Source of the DNA: Ruegeria sp. Alg231-54
GTDB lineage: Bacteria; Pseudomonadota; Alphaproteobacteria; Rhodobacterales; Rhodobacteraceae
Direction of reading: 5' to 3'
NCBI RefSeq assembly: GCF_900143525.1
Contig: NZ_FREZ01000003.1
Coordinates: 248,001 to 312,000 of the forward strand
DNA: 64,000 bases
Of the stretch, positions 35,279-43,496 are shown piece by piece; position 1 is the stretch's first letter; every line of letters begins with the position of its first letter. A program made the position numbers and the translations under genes. Under the pieces are notes generated by a model. The model had not been told where the DNA came from. It saw only the letters and a list, made by a program, of their open reading frames with translations, and made no database searches.

Positions 35279-36480
35279 GTAAATTCGTCCCTGATCTGTA
35301 ATGCCCTTAAGCCAGGAATATAATCCGCATCGTCATGTGGCGCCTCCAAGCCTGGTATGACCGCCCGAACGACCGATAGATCAAATTCAGGCCGAGACAA
35401 GTCCACGATCACCACCTGAGAAATCCCGACGGCCTCTAACCTGTTCAACAGCAAAGCTAGGTCATCCTCGAATGTCTTGGTTAAATGCGTCGGGCAGTCC
35501 TGGAAATTCTCTGTCGGAGGGGCACGATCGATCAGATCCCGTACATATCTACACCGGTCAGATTGCGCCTGGTCAGTGAATTCTGCCGGATCCAGATCAT
35601 CGCGGGCGCCCGAGATATAGGTCAGCCGGGTCTGAGCAGCTTCTGTCACCGCGCGCAGCAACGCGATTGCTCGATCCGGATGGCATCCGTCGCCGATGCC
35701 GATGTGACCAGGTTGCCCGCCGGCCTCACAGATCACGCACCGAAAACTGGCAATTCCAGTATCCGACGTGGTGTTCCACAGTCCGATCTCCAGATTTGCG
35801 GCGATGACTTTTCCAATGGCCGTCTGACATCGTGGATCGTCGACAGTGCCGGGATCAATACGCGCGGTCGTGGTTTGATGAGACCACAACGTCGTTGCAT
35901 CGCGCTCAATCAATTCGCAAATCGCATGACAACTTGCCTCGGCGACATTATTGCCCGAAGCCAAACCGTTTGTTGTTCTGGGAAAGGCGCGCTGTCCGGC
36001 GAGAGGAGCAGTGGTGTAATCTGTGTCCACAATCTCAAGCGGAACCCAGCAGGCGTGTTGGCTTTTCAAATCCCGGCCTTCGACCCATAACATGTTGCTA
36101 TTGGGATCAAATTGCGCGCCGGTGACCTTAGGCAATCGCTCCACATCCACAACGGTTGCTTCATCAGCCATATCGGTATGTCTGGCAAGCCGTTGCGGAA
36201 GTCGCACACGTTCCGCATGCCAGGATTCGATCGCTTCCATAACGCCTGAAGCTTGCGCTGCCTGCAACGACAGTCCCTTACCAAGTGACACCGCAACAGA
36301 TCGGGAATTGGGACGAGCAACCATAACGGTCGGCAAACCAATCCGATCCAGGCCGGTCAGATTTGCGATCCGAGTTATGCCCATTTCCCGAAGAAATGGT
36401 TGCACGATGCTTAAGGTGTGCGCGGGGTCGCGCAGACGGTGGGTGTCATGCACGTAGGTCTTTTGTGATTTATCGGTCAT
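35275..36480 (-). CDS. YcaO family cyclodehydratase/thioamidase
   Basis: This is a 401-residue YcaO enzyme, which activates backbone amides with ATP. All three ATP/Mg-binding blocks are present: GVMEAIESWHAE (79-90), EASCHAICELIERDA (181-195) and EAAQTRLTYISGARDDL (280-296). The C-terminus ends PGLRALQIRDEFT and lacks the PxPxP tail of azoline-forming YcaO proteins, consistent with its pairing with TfuA and a thioamidation role. The ATG at 36480 has AAGG about 8 bases upstream; the frame is open to 36618 but that extension is AT-rich and unlike the family. It is the first gene of the minus-strand cluster, next to a degenerate mobile-element region that may have carried it in. Confidence 0.92.
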   Translation of the reverse strand: MTDKSQKTYVHDTHRLRDPAHTLSIVQPFLREMGITRIANLTGLDRIGLPTVMVARPNSRSVAVSLGKGLSLQAAQASGVMEAIESWHAERVRLPQRLARHTDMADEATVVDVERLPKVTGAQFDPNSNMLWVEGRDLKSQHACWVPLEIVDTDYTTAPLAGQRAFPRTTNGLASGNNVAEASCHAICELIERDATTLWSHQTTTARIDPGTVDDPRCQTAIGKVIAANLEIGLWNTTSDTGIASFRCVICEAGGQPGHIGIGDGCHPDRAIALLRAVTEAAQTRLTYISGARDDLDPAEFTDQAQSDRCRYVRDLIDRAPPTENFQDCPTHLTKTFEDDLALLLNRLEAVGISQVVIVDLSRPEFDLSVVRAVIPGLEAPHDDADYIPGLRALQIRDEFT

Positions 36481-36606
36481 TTCATCGACCTTGCCAAAAC
36501 AAACGTGCAGGTTCGCACAATATAACAAGCTATACGCAAATAGGATGGTAGATGAATTCGCGTGGGTCAACCTTGCAGGTGTCTGGCGTTGATTTTCTAA
36601 CTTGGC

Positions 36607-36632
36607 GGTAAATCTCAATAATTTTATTTACC
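36607..36632. promoter_or_regulatory. Inverted repeat upstream of the YcaO gene
   Basis: GGTAAAT and ATTTACC form a perfect 7-bp inverted repeat with a 12-base AT-rich spacer, about 130 bp upstream of the YcaO start. It may be an operator or part of the promoter of the cluster; there is no independent support. Confidence 0.35.
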
Positions 36633-36910
36633 ATAAGATTGTTTATGCGTATCCCCAAATGTGCTAAAATAACCTGTCGGAGTACGAATTAACGAGACTC
36701 GCCTCGCATTGAATTCAACACCTTAAGATTTTTGTGCTCTTTGCATTTTTCGACGATCTAGGCATTACAAGTCGACGTCAGCACACGTTGGAACGTTCAC
36801 TGAAATCTGGACGTGTCGCGGTCAATCGCCGAGTTCATAGGCTACACCTGGTGGACGATCAGATTGTTAGTCAGGCGTTTTGAGATCGGCGATCACGAAG
36901 GCCTGATTGA

Positions 36911-37776
36911 TTTCCAAAGAACTCTCGCAAATACGACGATCAAAAGCTGAGAGATCAGCTTTTTGAAACCACGTGGGCCATCGATCTGCTGCATCGTATT
37001 TTGAAAGCCAAAGGGACGTTAGTCAACAAGAACACAATGGGTCAGATATTCCCAGAGACAGGCTACTCACAGTGCAAAACACGCGAGGTGCTTACCAGCA
37101 ACGACCCCGACTATCGAGAAAGACTTGTCAAGATCACGCGCACTTTGCGGCGATTTGGCCCCATGGACCGATTCTTCTCGATGGATGAGTACGGCCAAAT
37201 CTCTGCACGCGAGCGAGGCGGCCGGCGCTTGGTGAAACGTGCTACACGGCCAACTGTTCCCCAATACCAACACTCGGAAGGCTTTTTGATTGTATCTGCT
37301 GCCTTGGAACTGAGCAGCAATCAAATCACCCATTTCTACTCCAAGAAGAAAGACACAGATGAGATGATTAAGCTTCTGCATGTTCTTCTGCATGAGTACT
37401 TTGATTGTAGGAGGCTCTTTTTGTCATGGGATGCAGCTTCGTGGCATTTTTCAAAAAATTTTTCGCAGAAGTGAAGCGCGTCAACAAACGAGAATACCGC
37501 AACACCTACCAGTCTCCGTTAGTTAAGCTGCGCCCGCTTCCAGCACGCGCACAGTTCCTCAACGTTATCGAGCCTGTTTTCAGTGGGCTGTCGCAATCTG
37601 CAATACAGAACAGCAACTACCAATCCGTTGATGAAGCAAAACAGGCAAACGACCGGTATTTTGCAGTGAGAAATGCTATTTTAAGAAACAACCCAAAGAA
37701 AGTTGGCAACAAGATTTGGGGCGAAGAGCAAGTGCCTTCTTACTTTAGCGTCTCACATAACTGCAAGGATCCCTAG
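36911..37776 (+). pseudogene. IS630-like DDE transposase remnant
   Basis: The frame from 36911 encodes a helix-turn-helix-type end (ETTWAIDLLHRILKAKGT), followed by FFSMDEYGQIS with the first catalytic Asp and RLFLSWDAASWHFSKNF with the second. The frame is then lost at about 37440-37475, and another frame continues with LPARAQFLNVIEPVFSGL, carrying the catalytic Glu, and on to a stop at 37776. These three blocks are the DDE motifs of IS630/Tc1-mariner transposases. Further 5' sequence (36740-36900) encodes short fragments broken by stops (ITSRRQHTLERSLKSGRVAV). The gene is therefore inactive: it has no usable start, at least one frameshift and upstream stops. The C-terminal part could still be translated, but it has no role alone. 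Confidence 0.78.
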
Positions 37777-37972
37777 TTTGCCGGTATGGGCTCGATCCGC
37801 TAAAGCAATACAAAGAACCTAAAACCTTCGCAGCTTTATTGACACGGTCTTCAACAGGTCTGAGACTACTGACTTTCGCTGCATCCTTGTCAACGTCTCG
37901 GTTGGGCTCGCTCTAGTACTCTTTGCGTGTTGATCGGAAGTCTGGCTCTCGAACTAGGTATGTCTCGGTAGA

Positions 37973-37997
37973 TTTTTGAGTCTCCGAAACTCAAAAA
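37973..37997. terminator. Perfect AT-rich hairpin in mobile-element debris
   Basis: TTTTTGAGT and ACTCAAAAA form a perfect 9-bp stem with a 7-base loop. The A/T arms make it look like a bidirectional intrinsic terminator. It lies inside the right part of the degenerate element, where no intact gene is seen (37777-38140). Confidence 0.5.
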
Positions 37998-38139
37998 CCT
38001 AAGTACTTGATTTTATTTCGAACTCAGCCTCGCAAACTAGGTGATCCGACATAGCCTGTCGGAGTACGTTGATAATGAAACCGAGTAGTTGAGCGGCAAC
38101 GTCCATAGTTCCGAACACTATGGTTTTTGTGGCACTTAC

Positions 38140-38430
38140 AGTGTTTTTAGGAAACCTCTTGCTTGCGGACGTTGGAGCCTGTCAGATTCACGCAGCCTTG
38201 AGATCGTAGTGTGCGCCACGCCGAGATCGAGTGCGATAGCCGACCAAATATAACGCCTGTTGCGCAGCGCCGGCACGACCCTCGTTCGCGCGCCGAGTGA
38301 TTCGTTCCCGTTCGCCTTCGTCCAATGCCCTAAGGAAAGCGAGGATGCTCTTGCCCATCGGAGTGGTAGGTCGAGCCAGCGCTCATCAAGCACCTTCACA
38401 GAAGCCCCGCGATCTGCGCTCCGCTGAAGG
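38140..38430 (-). pseudogene. Serine recombinase (resolvase/invertase) remnant
   Basis: On the minus strand one frame reads LQRSADRGASVKVLDERWLDL, and the next base-shifted frame reads MGKSILAFLRALDEGERERI followed by TRRANEGRAG; a third segment reads SAIALDLGVAHTTISRL. Together these are the middle and C-terminal parts of a Pin/resolvase-type serine recombinase (RGASVKVLD, then TTPMGKSILAFLRALDEGERERI, then the C-terminal helix-turn-helix). At least two frame changes are needed and the catalytic-serine N-terminus is missing, so the gene is dead. An intact-looking 122-codon frame over this stretch mixes real and shifted sequence and is not a gene. The remnant abuts the truncated Old Yellow Enzyme gene head to head. 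Confidence 0.7.
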
Positions 38431-38433
38431 ATA

Positions 38434-39308
38434 TTGATGCCGCCGATCATGTATCGTGTGGCCTTGTACCATCTGGATGTCGAGGGTTTGAAATGCGACG
38501 GCATGTATCTGGATGAAATCCAAGACCTGCCCCAATCTTATGCTCAAGCCGCTGTTCTTTCTCAGGAGGTCGGTTTCGGCGGCGTCCTGATCCATGCCGG
38601 TCACGGTTTTCTGTTCAGCCCGTTTCTGTCACCTCTGTTCAACCGCCGGACCGATGCCTATGGCGGCGCAGTTGACGGGCGTTTCCGTGTCATCGGCGAA
38701 GTGATTGACGCGGTGCGGAAAGCTGTCGGACCAGCTTACCCGATTGGCATCAAGATCAACTCTACCGACATGTTCGAAGGTGGCTTGTCGCAGGACGAAA
38801 CGCTGAAAGTTGTGCGATTGCTTGATACAACATCGGCTGACCTGGTCGACGTCAGCGGCGGAACCTATTTCCCGGGTGCTGTATCAAGCTCCGATGGTGC
38901 TTGCTCGCCCGGACCTTACTTCATCGACTTTGGCAAACTTGCCAAGGACGTGACATCCATTCCCGTCGTTCTAACCGGCGGCTTTGAAACTCGCGCGCAG
39001 GCGGTGCAAGCATTGAAGGACGGCGCGGCAGATGCCATCAGTCTTGCCCGCGCAATGGTTTTGAACCCATCGCTTGCGAATACCTGGCTAAACGAGCAAG
39101 GCGGCGACCCTGAGTTTCCAATATTCGACGCCCCCCGCGCGGAGGTGTGACTGCATGGTATTCGATGCGTTTGACAACTCTTAGTGAAGGCGCCGAAAAT
39201 GCGTTCACTTTGGACCCCGAGGGCGCGTTGGACACGTATGAAGATCGCGATGCGCAGCGGTGCATTGTCTGGCTTGCACGGTTTACGCCAGCGGCTGAAC
39301 TTCGTTGA
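38434..39308 (+). pseudogene. Old Yellow Enzyme family NADH:flavin oxidoreductase, 5'-truncated and frameshifted
   Basis: From about 38506 the sequence encodes the second half of an OYE-type flavoenzyme: IQDLPQSYAQAAVLSQEVGFGG, IHAGHGFLFSPFLSPLFNRRTDAYGG, GIKINSTDMFEGGLSQDE and VVLTGGFETRAQAVQALKDGAADAISLARAM. Intact relatives are about 360-420 residues; the first 140 or so residues, including the N-terminal FMN-binding strands, are missing. The open frame stops at 39150, but after a C6 run at 39131-39136 another frame continues the expected C-terminus (GGVTAWYSMRLTTLSEGAENAFTL through IVWLARF) to 39308. So there is both a 5' deletion, at the recombinase remnant, and a frameshift in the homopolymer. 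It is not functional. Confidence 0.82.
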
Positions 39309-39368
39309 TTCATAGACCGGGTATCTCAAAACGGAATCGCCGATAGGCCGAAACGAAGGAGAACACCC

Positions 39369-39467
39369 ATGCTATGGGAAGCAATATCGGGAATTACTCA
39401 GATCGTTGGTGCATTTGCACTGGTTATTTCCCTGATCTACATCGCTATCTTTCAATTGTTCGGCTAG
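39369..39467 (+). CDS. 32-residue single-pass membrane peptide
   Basis: This small gene has a strong Shine-Dalgarno sequence (AAGGAG, 7 bases before the ATG). The product is 32 residues: a short polar start (MLWEAISGITQI) and one hydrophobic helix (VGAFALVISLIYIAIFQLFG) that reaches the C-terminus. I do not recognise it. Size, ribosome site and a clean membrane helix argue that it is real. It lies 60 bp after the broken OYE gene on the same strand, so it may be an old small partner of that gene or an independent small membrane protein. Confidence 0.55.
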   Translation: MLWEAISGITQIVGAFALVISLIYIAIFQLFG

Positions 39468-39879
39468 AAAACCAAAAATTTTGATCCAATTCAATTCTAT
39501 TGGTCTCTATAGTCAATCTGACTGCATGGTTGTTCGGGTTTGACTGTCCCGCTGTGCCAACAAATATACAACCTGTAGGAGATTAATACAGAGCTTGATT
39601 ATTTGCCGTCAGACTCTCGTTTGATATCTGATCCATTCTTTGGGATTTGTGCAACCGGCACTGGATTCGGGCCCGCACAACAACACCGTGCCAGTTGCGC
39701 AAGCGGTTGTACGTTTGTTTAACGACTTACCTCTGCCTGATTGCATGAAAAAGAGGCACCCCTGCCACATCAGGAACTCAACATGCGTCAGCCTCGGGCC
39801 AAAAATGCCCGGCACTGAACACATGCGCATAACACCGCAATCCGTCTCTCCAACCCTGGCTGGAGATCGTCACCGCGAG
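39468..39879. other. Intergenic stretch with no supported gene
   Basis: This 412-bp stretch has short open frames on both strands, none with a ribosome site or family-like sequence. It may hold the 3' ends of the flanking transcripts. It contains the CA/TG-rich segment CAACAACACCGTG but no clear hairpin with a T tail. Confidence 0.4.
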
Positions 39880-40977
39880 TCAATTCCCCTGAGTGCGAGC
39901 CTCAAGTCGTTCCAGATTAACAACTGTCGACAGCATCAAGCGATCGTGGCTCCAATCCTGAGTTTGGCGTACTGACGCCGAGCTGATGGCAAGAATGGTT
40001 GCCAATGCTAGGGTCATCCCAAGAAATACGGCAGGCAGAGGAGGACTTGCCGTCGACGCTTCGGTCAAGGCAATCACACGCAAACGCAACACGTGCTTTG
40101 CTTTTGTCCCGTTCACCAAGGCCACATGAAGAATACGTGGGCAGTTCATTGTAAGAGATCGCGAACAGTAATCCAGCAAACAGGCCGTATAGTCTTTGGC
40201 GTCTATCCCCTTACGCGAGACAACGGATTGGTCACAGGCCAACTCGCGCAGTCGGTCAAACTGGTGCTTAATCACCAGATATGCCGGGTTCCAGAACAGT
40301 AGCGGGCGCATCAGCTCAAAGCCCAGCTCCCACTCCACATCCATGGCACGGATGTGTTGAAATTCGTGTGCCAGAGCGAACCGCAATTCACGCGGTGTAT
40401 TCAGCAAATGGCTGGGTAAGACGACGTGGCGGCGACGTAGGCCGCGCACAGCGAAGGGTACGGTTATCCGGTCCGACAAACGGATGTCTACCCTCGACGA
40501 CCGCCGCCAAAGAAAGCTGGATCTCACGGTTTTGCGAATTGCCCATGCATCGCGAAGCACACGAATTGTCAAGAAAGTCGACACCAGGGCGAATGCAATC
40601 AAAACGCATGTTACAAGGACAGACGAACCAGAAAGAACGTGATCAAGCCAACGTTCACGCGTGTTCAGCAGGGTTTCGAACTGCGCAGCCGGCATGGCAA
40701 TATCACCACGCAAGTAGGCAGCCACGGCCAGATCCCCCAGCGCGACTGCGCGTCCAGGCCACAGAAAACCGATAAAGGCCGAGACACCCATGGCCAGCAC
40801 CGGGCTCAGCACAACACAAATACAAAGTGCTTTGAGCGATCGAAGTTGTGCAACAAACCCATATCGCATAGACGATCGCGCGAACACGACGCGCACCGCC
40901 AGCCAGATAAGTGCCGACAATCCAAGTACAACATTTAACTCGAGAAAAGCGTCGAGAACCGGTTTAACCGCCGTCAT
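39880..40977 (-). CDS. M56 family (BlaR1/MecR1-like) membrane metallopeptidase
   Basis: This 365-residue membrane protein has helices at about residues 12-32, 48-72, 118-140 and near 320-340. The zinc site HEFQH (204-208) with ELACD (245-249) defines the M56 peptidase. In BlaR1/MecR1 this domain cleaves the BlaI/MecI repressor after a signal is sensed. Unlike BlaR1, no penicillin-binding sensor domain follows: the protein ends about 110 residues after the peptidase motif. It overlaps the upstream blaI-like gene by 14 bp, so the two form a sensor-repressor pair; no beta-lactamase gene is nearby and the signal is unknown. Confidence 0.87.
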   Translation of the reverse strand: MTAVKPVLDAFLELNVVLGLSALIWLAVRVVFARSSMRYGFVAQLRSLKALCICVVLSPVLAMGVSAFIGFLWPGRAVALGDLAVAAYLRGDIAMPAAQFETLLNTRERWLDHVLSGSSVLVTCVLIAFALVSTFLTIRVLRDAWAIRKTVRSSFLWRRSSRVDIRLSDRITVPFAVRGLRRRHVVLPSHLLNTPRELRFALAHEFQHIRAMDVEWELGFELMRPLLFWNPAYLVIKHQFDRLRELACDQSVVSRKGIDAKDYTACLLDYCSRSLTMNCPRILHVALVNGTKAKHVLRLRVIALTEASTASPPLPAVFLGMTLALATILAISSASVRQTQDWSHDRLMLSTVVNLERLEARTQGN

Positions 40978-41377
40978 TTTGCAGTCTCCTCTCTACCAGT
41001 GCTCGAATTTCCTCAAGATCATCTTCTGTCAGCCCCGCATCGTCGACCAACCTTGCAACCAAAGTTGCGGGGGTGTCGTCGAATAACGTCCGGGAGAGAT
41101 TTTGCAACGAACGCGACTGATACCTGTCTTTTTCCAGAAGTGGCCTATAAATCAACGATTTGCCGTTCTTTTCGCTTTGTACAAATCCCTTTTCATCGAG
41201 AATGCGCAAAATTGTTGCGCCGGATGTGTAGGCCAGATTTCGATCTGGCGCCAAACGATCAAGAACATCACGGACCGAGCCCTGACCCAGCGCCCAGAGT
41301 TCGTTCATGAACTCAAGTTCCACTTCGGTCAGCAAGTTTGTAGTTTTTTTCTTTCGCATCAGTCTCGGTGTCGCCAT
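40964..41377 (-). CDS. BlaI/MecI/CopY family transcriptional repressor
   Basis: This 137-residue winged-helix repressor starts MATPRLMRKKKTTNLLTEVELEFMNELWALGQGSVRDVLDRL and continues with LAYTSGATILRILDEKGFVQSEKNGKSLIYRPLLEKDRYQSRSL, the family pattern. The C-terminal dimerisation part ends LTEDDLEEIRALVERRLQNDGG. Such repressors are inactivated by M56 proteolysis; the partner peptidase follows with a 14-bp overlap. It probably represses its own two-gene operon, and other targets are not evident. No clear TACA-N2-TGTA operator was found in the 48 bp upstream. Confidence 0.92.
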   Translation of the reverse strand: MATPRLMRKKKTTNLLTEVELEFMNELWALGQGSVRDVLDRLAPDRNLAYTSGATILRILDEKGFVQSEKNGKSLIYRPLLEKDRYQSRSLQNLSRTLFDDTPATLVARLVDDAGLTEDDLEEIRALVERRLQNDGG

Positions 41378-41425
41378 TTTTTAGTATGCCTGACAGACAA
41401 GCATCCTTTCACTATTTCGCAAAGC

Positions 41426-41830
41426 CTAAACTTTCCAGAAGACGAAGATGCCCCAACCGATGGACAAAAACAGCGGCGTCCAAACCGGTTGCCCAACCAA
41501 TCCGAGCCAGGCCAAAAAGATGTAGGCCGAGCCCAGAAGCGTGATAAAGAGACGATCGCCGAGCGTGGTGGTCAAACCCAACACGCCGCTCCGCTCAATC
41601 CCGTCGCGATACTTGATGCCTTCGAGAACGCCAATCAGCGCGATGGCTGAGAATATCCCAACGAAAACTGCAAGTGTCGCAGGCGTCCAGGCCATCCAGA
41701 AATCGGGCCACAGAGGGTCGGTCCAGGAAAATCCCTTTTCCTCTTGTTGGCCAACGTTGCCCCATCCGGTCTGAGCCTGAGCTAAGGCCGTCGTAGGTAG
41801 GAAGGGGAGGATAAGAAGAAGTTTACGCAT
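41426..41830 (-). CDS. glpU: DUF2160 membrane protein of the glycerol ABC system
   Basis: This is a 134-residue small membrane protein of the DUF2160 family, which is found only with GlpSTPQV-type glycerol transporters. It begins with a hydrophobic, signal-like stretch (MRKLLLILPFLPTTALAQA) and has three further hydrophobic segments (TPATLAVFVGIFSAIALIGVLEG, ITLLGSAYIFLAWLGLVG, PLFLSIGWGIFVFWKV). Its role in transport is not known; it may be an accessory membrane subunit. The ATG at 41830 follows the GlpQ stop by 8 bp. It is the last gene of the operon. The symbol follows the Rhizobium leguminosarum naming. Confidence 0.85.
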   Translation of the reverse strand: MRKLLLILPFLPTTALAQAQTGWGNVGQQEEKGFSWTDPLWPDFWMAWTPATLAVFVGIFSAIALIGVLEGIKYRDGIERSGVLGLTTTLGDRLFITLLGSAYIFLAWLGLVGQPVWTPLFLSIGWGIFVFWKV

Positions 41831-41838
41831 ATCGAACC

Positions 41839-42636
41839 TCACACACGACCCATCGCGAAACCGCGCGCGATGTAGTTGCGGACAAACCAAATGACGATGG
41901 CTCCGGGGATGATGGTCAGGGTTCCAGCAGCGGCCAGCAGGCCCAGCTCGTACCCGGCGCTGGAGGCAGTACGCGTCATCACGGCAGCGATGGGTTTAGC
42001 CTCTACCGCAGTCAGGGTTTTGGCCAACAGCATCTCGACCCACGAAAACATGAAACAGAAGAAGGCCGCGACACCGACACCCGCTTTGATGTTCGGCAGG
42101 AAAATCGTCACGAAGAAGCGTGGAAACGAATAGCCATCCACATAGGCGGTCTCATCCAGCTCTTTGGGAATGCCGCGCATGAAACCTTCCAGGATCCAAA
42201 CGGCCAGCGGCACGTTGAACAGTGTATGGGCAAGTGCCACGGCCAGGTATGTGTCGAACAGACCGATGGATGAATATAGCTGGAAGAAGGGCAGCGCGAA
42301 CACCGCAGCCGGCGCCATACGGTTGGTCAGCAACCAGAAAAACAACTGTTTGTCACCAAGAAACCGATACCGCGAGAACGCATAGGCAGCGGGCAAGGCC
42401 ACACAAACGGAAAGCACCGTGTTGATCGTCACGTAGGCAATCGAATTTATGTAGCCCCAATACCACGTCGGATCTGTGAAGATGGTGATGTAATTCTCCA
42501 GCGTGAAGGTCTGAGGGAACAGGGAAAAGCCCGACAGAATCTCGTTCGTGGTCTTGAAGGACATCGCCACCAGCCAATAGATCGGCAGCATCAGAAACGC
42601 GATATAGAGGATCGGAATAAGGGACCGCTTCTTCAT
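41839..42636 (-). CDS. glpQ: Glycerol ABC transporter permease GlpQ
   Basis: This is a 265-residue inner-membrane permease of the MalG type. The first helix is IPILYIAFLMLPIYWLVAMSFKT and the EAA loop is ELDETAYVDGYSFPRFFVTIFLPNIKAGVGVAAFFCFMFSWVEM. About six helices are present. It pairs with GlpP and overlaps it by 4 bp. The order V-S-T-P-Q-U and the adjacent DUF2160 gene identify the transporter as the glycerol type rather than a sugar importer. Confidence 0.88.
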   Translation of the reverse strand: MKKRSLIPILYIAFLMLPIYWLVAMSFKTTNEILSGFSLFPQTFTLENYITIFTDPTWYWGYINSIAYVTINTVLSVCVALPAAYAFSRYRFLGDKQLFFWLLTNRMAPAAVFALPFFQLYSSIGLFDTYLAVALAHTLFNVPLAVWILEGFMRGIPKELDETAYVDGYSFPRFFVTIFLPNIKAGVGVAAFFCFMFSWVEMLLAKTLTAVEAKPIAAVMTRTASSAGYELGLLAAAGTLTIIPGAIVIWFVRNYIARGFAMGRV

Positions 42637-43496
42637 TGCGCGTCATCCTTTGTCATCAGAGTGTAGAATACCCAAGACACCAGCAGCGTGATTGCGAAGT
42701 AGATTAGGCTCATCGCCGCTGCAGGGCCAAGGTCGAACTGTCCCAATGCGATCTTCACAAGGTCGATCGACAGCAAGGTGGTTGAATTGCCGGGGCCGCC
42801 TCCGGTCAGAACGAAGGGCTCGGTATAGATGTTGAAACTGTCCATGAATCGTAGCAGCACGGCGATGGTCAGGACTGTTTTCATCTTGGGCAGCTGAATA
42901 TAGCGGAACACCGACCACGGGCTGGCGCCGTCAATCTTGGCGGCCTGATAATAGGCGTCCGGGATCGATACGAGACCCGCATAGCAAAGCAGTACGACCA
43001 ATGAAGTCCAGTGCCAGACATCCATGATGACGACCGTGATCCACGCCGACAGCGGTTGCTGTGTCATGTCATAGTTGATGCCCAAAACGTCATTTAGGAA
43101 ATAGCCCAGCAAGCCGATCTTGGGCAGGGTAAAGATATTCCACATCGACCCGACTACATTCCACGGGATCAGCATCGGCAGAGCCATGAGAACCAGACAG
43201 ACAGGAACCCAGAACCCTTTGCGCGGCATCGAAAGGGCCACGATGATGCCCAGGGGCACCTCAATCAGCAGGATCAGGAAAGTGAACAGGAACTGCCGTC
43301 CAAGTGCGGCCTGGAACCGGTCGGACCGCAGGATTTGTTCGAACCAGCCCAGTCCCTCCCAGAAGAACTGGTTGTTGCCGAAGGTCTCCTGCACTGAGTA
43401 GTTGACCACCGTCATCATCGGCACCAGCGCGTTGAACGCGACCAGTGCCAGAACCGGCAAGACAAAGAACCATGCCTTTTGGTTTTCCGTTCTCAT
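42633..43496 (-). CDS. glpP: Glycerol ABC transporter permease GlpP
   Basis: This is a 287-residue MalF-like permease. The N-terminal helix is AWFFVLPVLALVAFNALVPMMTVVNYSVQETFG, and the EAA loop is YYQAAKIDGASPWSVFRYIQLPKMKTVLTIAVLLRFMDSFNIYTEPFVLTGGGPGNST. It overlaps the GlpT ATPase gene by 4 bp upstream and the GlpQ gene by 4 bp downstream, so all are translationally coupled. Confidence 0.88.
   Translation of the reverse strand: MRTENQKAWFFVLPVLALVAFNALVPMMTVVNYSVQETFGNNQFFWEGLGWFEQILRSDRFQAALGRQFLFTFLILLIEVPLGIIVALSMPRKGFWVPVCLVLMALPMLIPWNVVGSMWNIFTLPKIGLLGYFLNDVLGINYDMTQQPLSAWITVVIMDVWHWTSLVVLLCYAGLVSIPDAYYQAAKIDGASPWSVFRYIQLPKMKTVLTIAVLLRFMDSFNIYTEPFVLTGGGPGNSTTLLSIDLVKIALGQFDLGPAAAMSLIYFAITLLVSWVFYTLMTKDDAQ

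Larger units (their letters stand above)
36673..38068. mobile_element. Degenerate IS630-like element flanked by 14-bp direct repeats
   Basis: CCTGTCGGAGTACG occurs at 36673-36686 and again at 38055-38068 in the same orientation. Just inside the right copy is TCCGACA (38045-38051), the inverse of TGTCGGA at 36676-36682, so terminal inverted repeats of one element (36676-38051, about 1.38 kb) are possible, with the start of a second copy to the right. Between them lies a broken IS630-type transposase gene. The base composition is more AT-rich than in the neighbouring genes. The ends are a proposal; only the repeats and the transposase remnant are directly visible. Confidence 0.6.

Noticed and set aside
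38136..38504. Intact 122-codon gene on the minus strand
   Set aside because: Only parts of it match a serine recombinase, and the remaining matches are in other frames, so it is a frameshifted remnant.
39609..39975. Overlapping short frames on both strands (73 and 111 codons)
   Set aside because: No ribosome site, no recognisable family, and the plus-strand frame runs into the M56 gene on the opposite strand.
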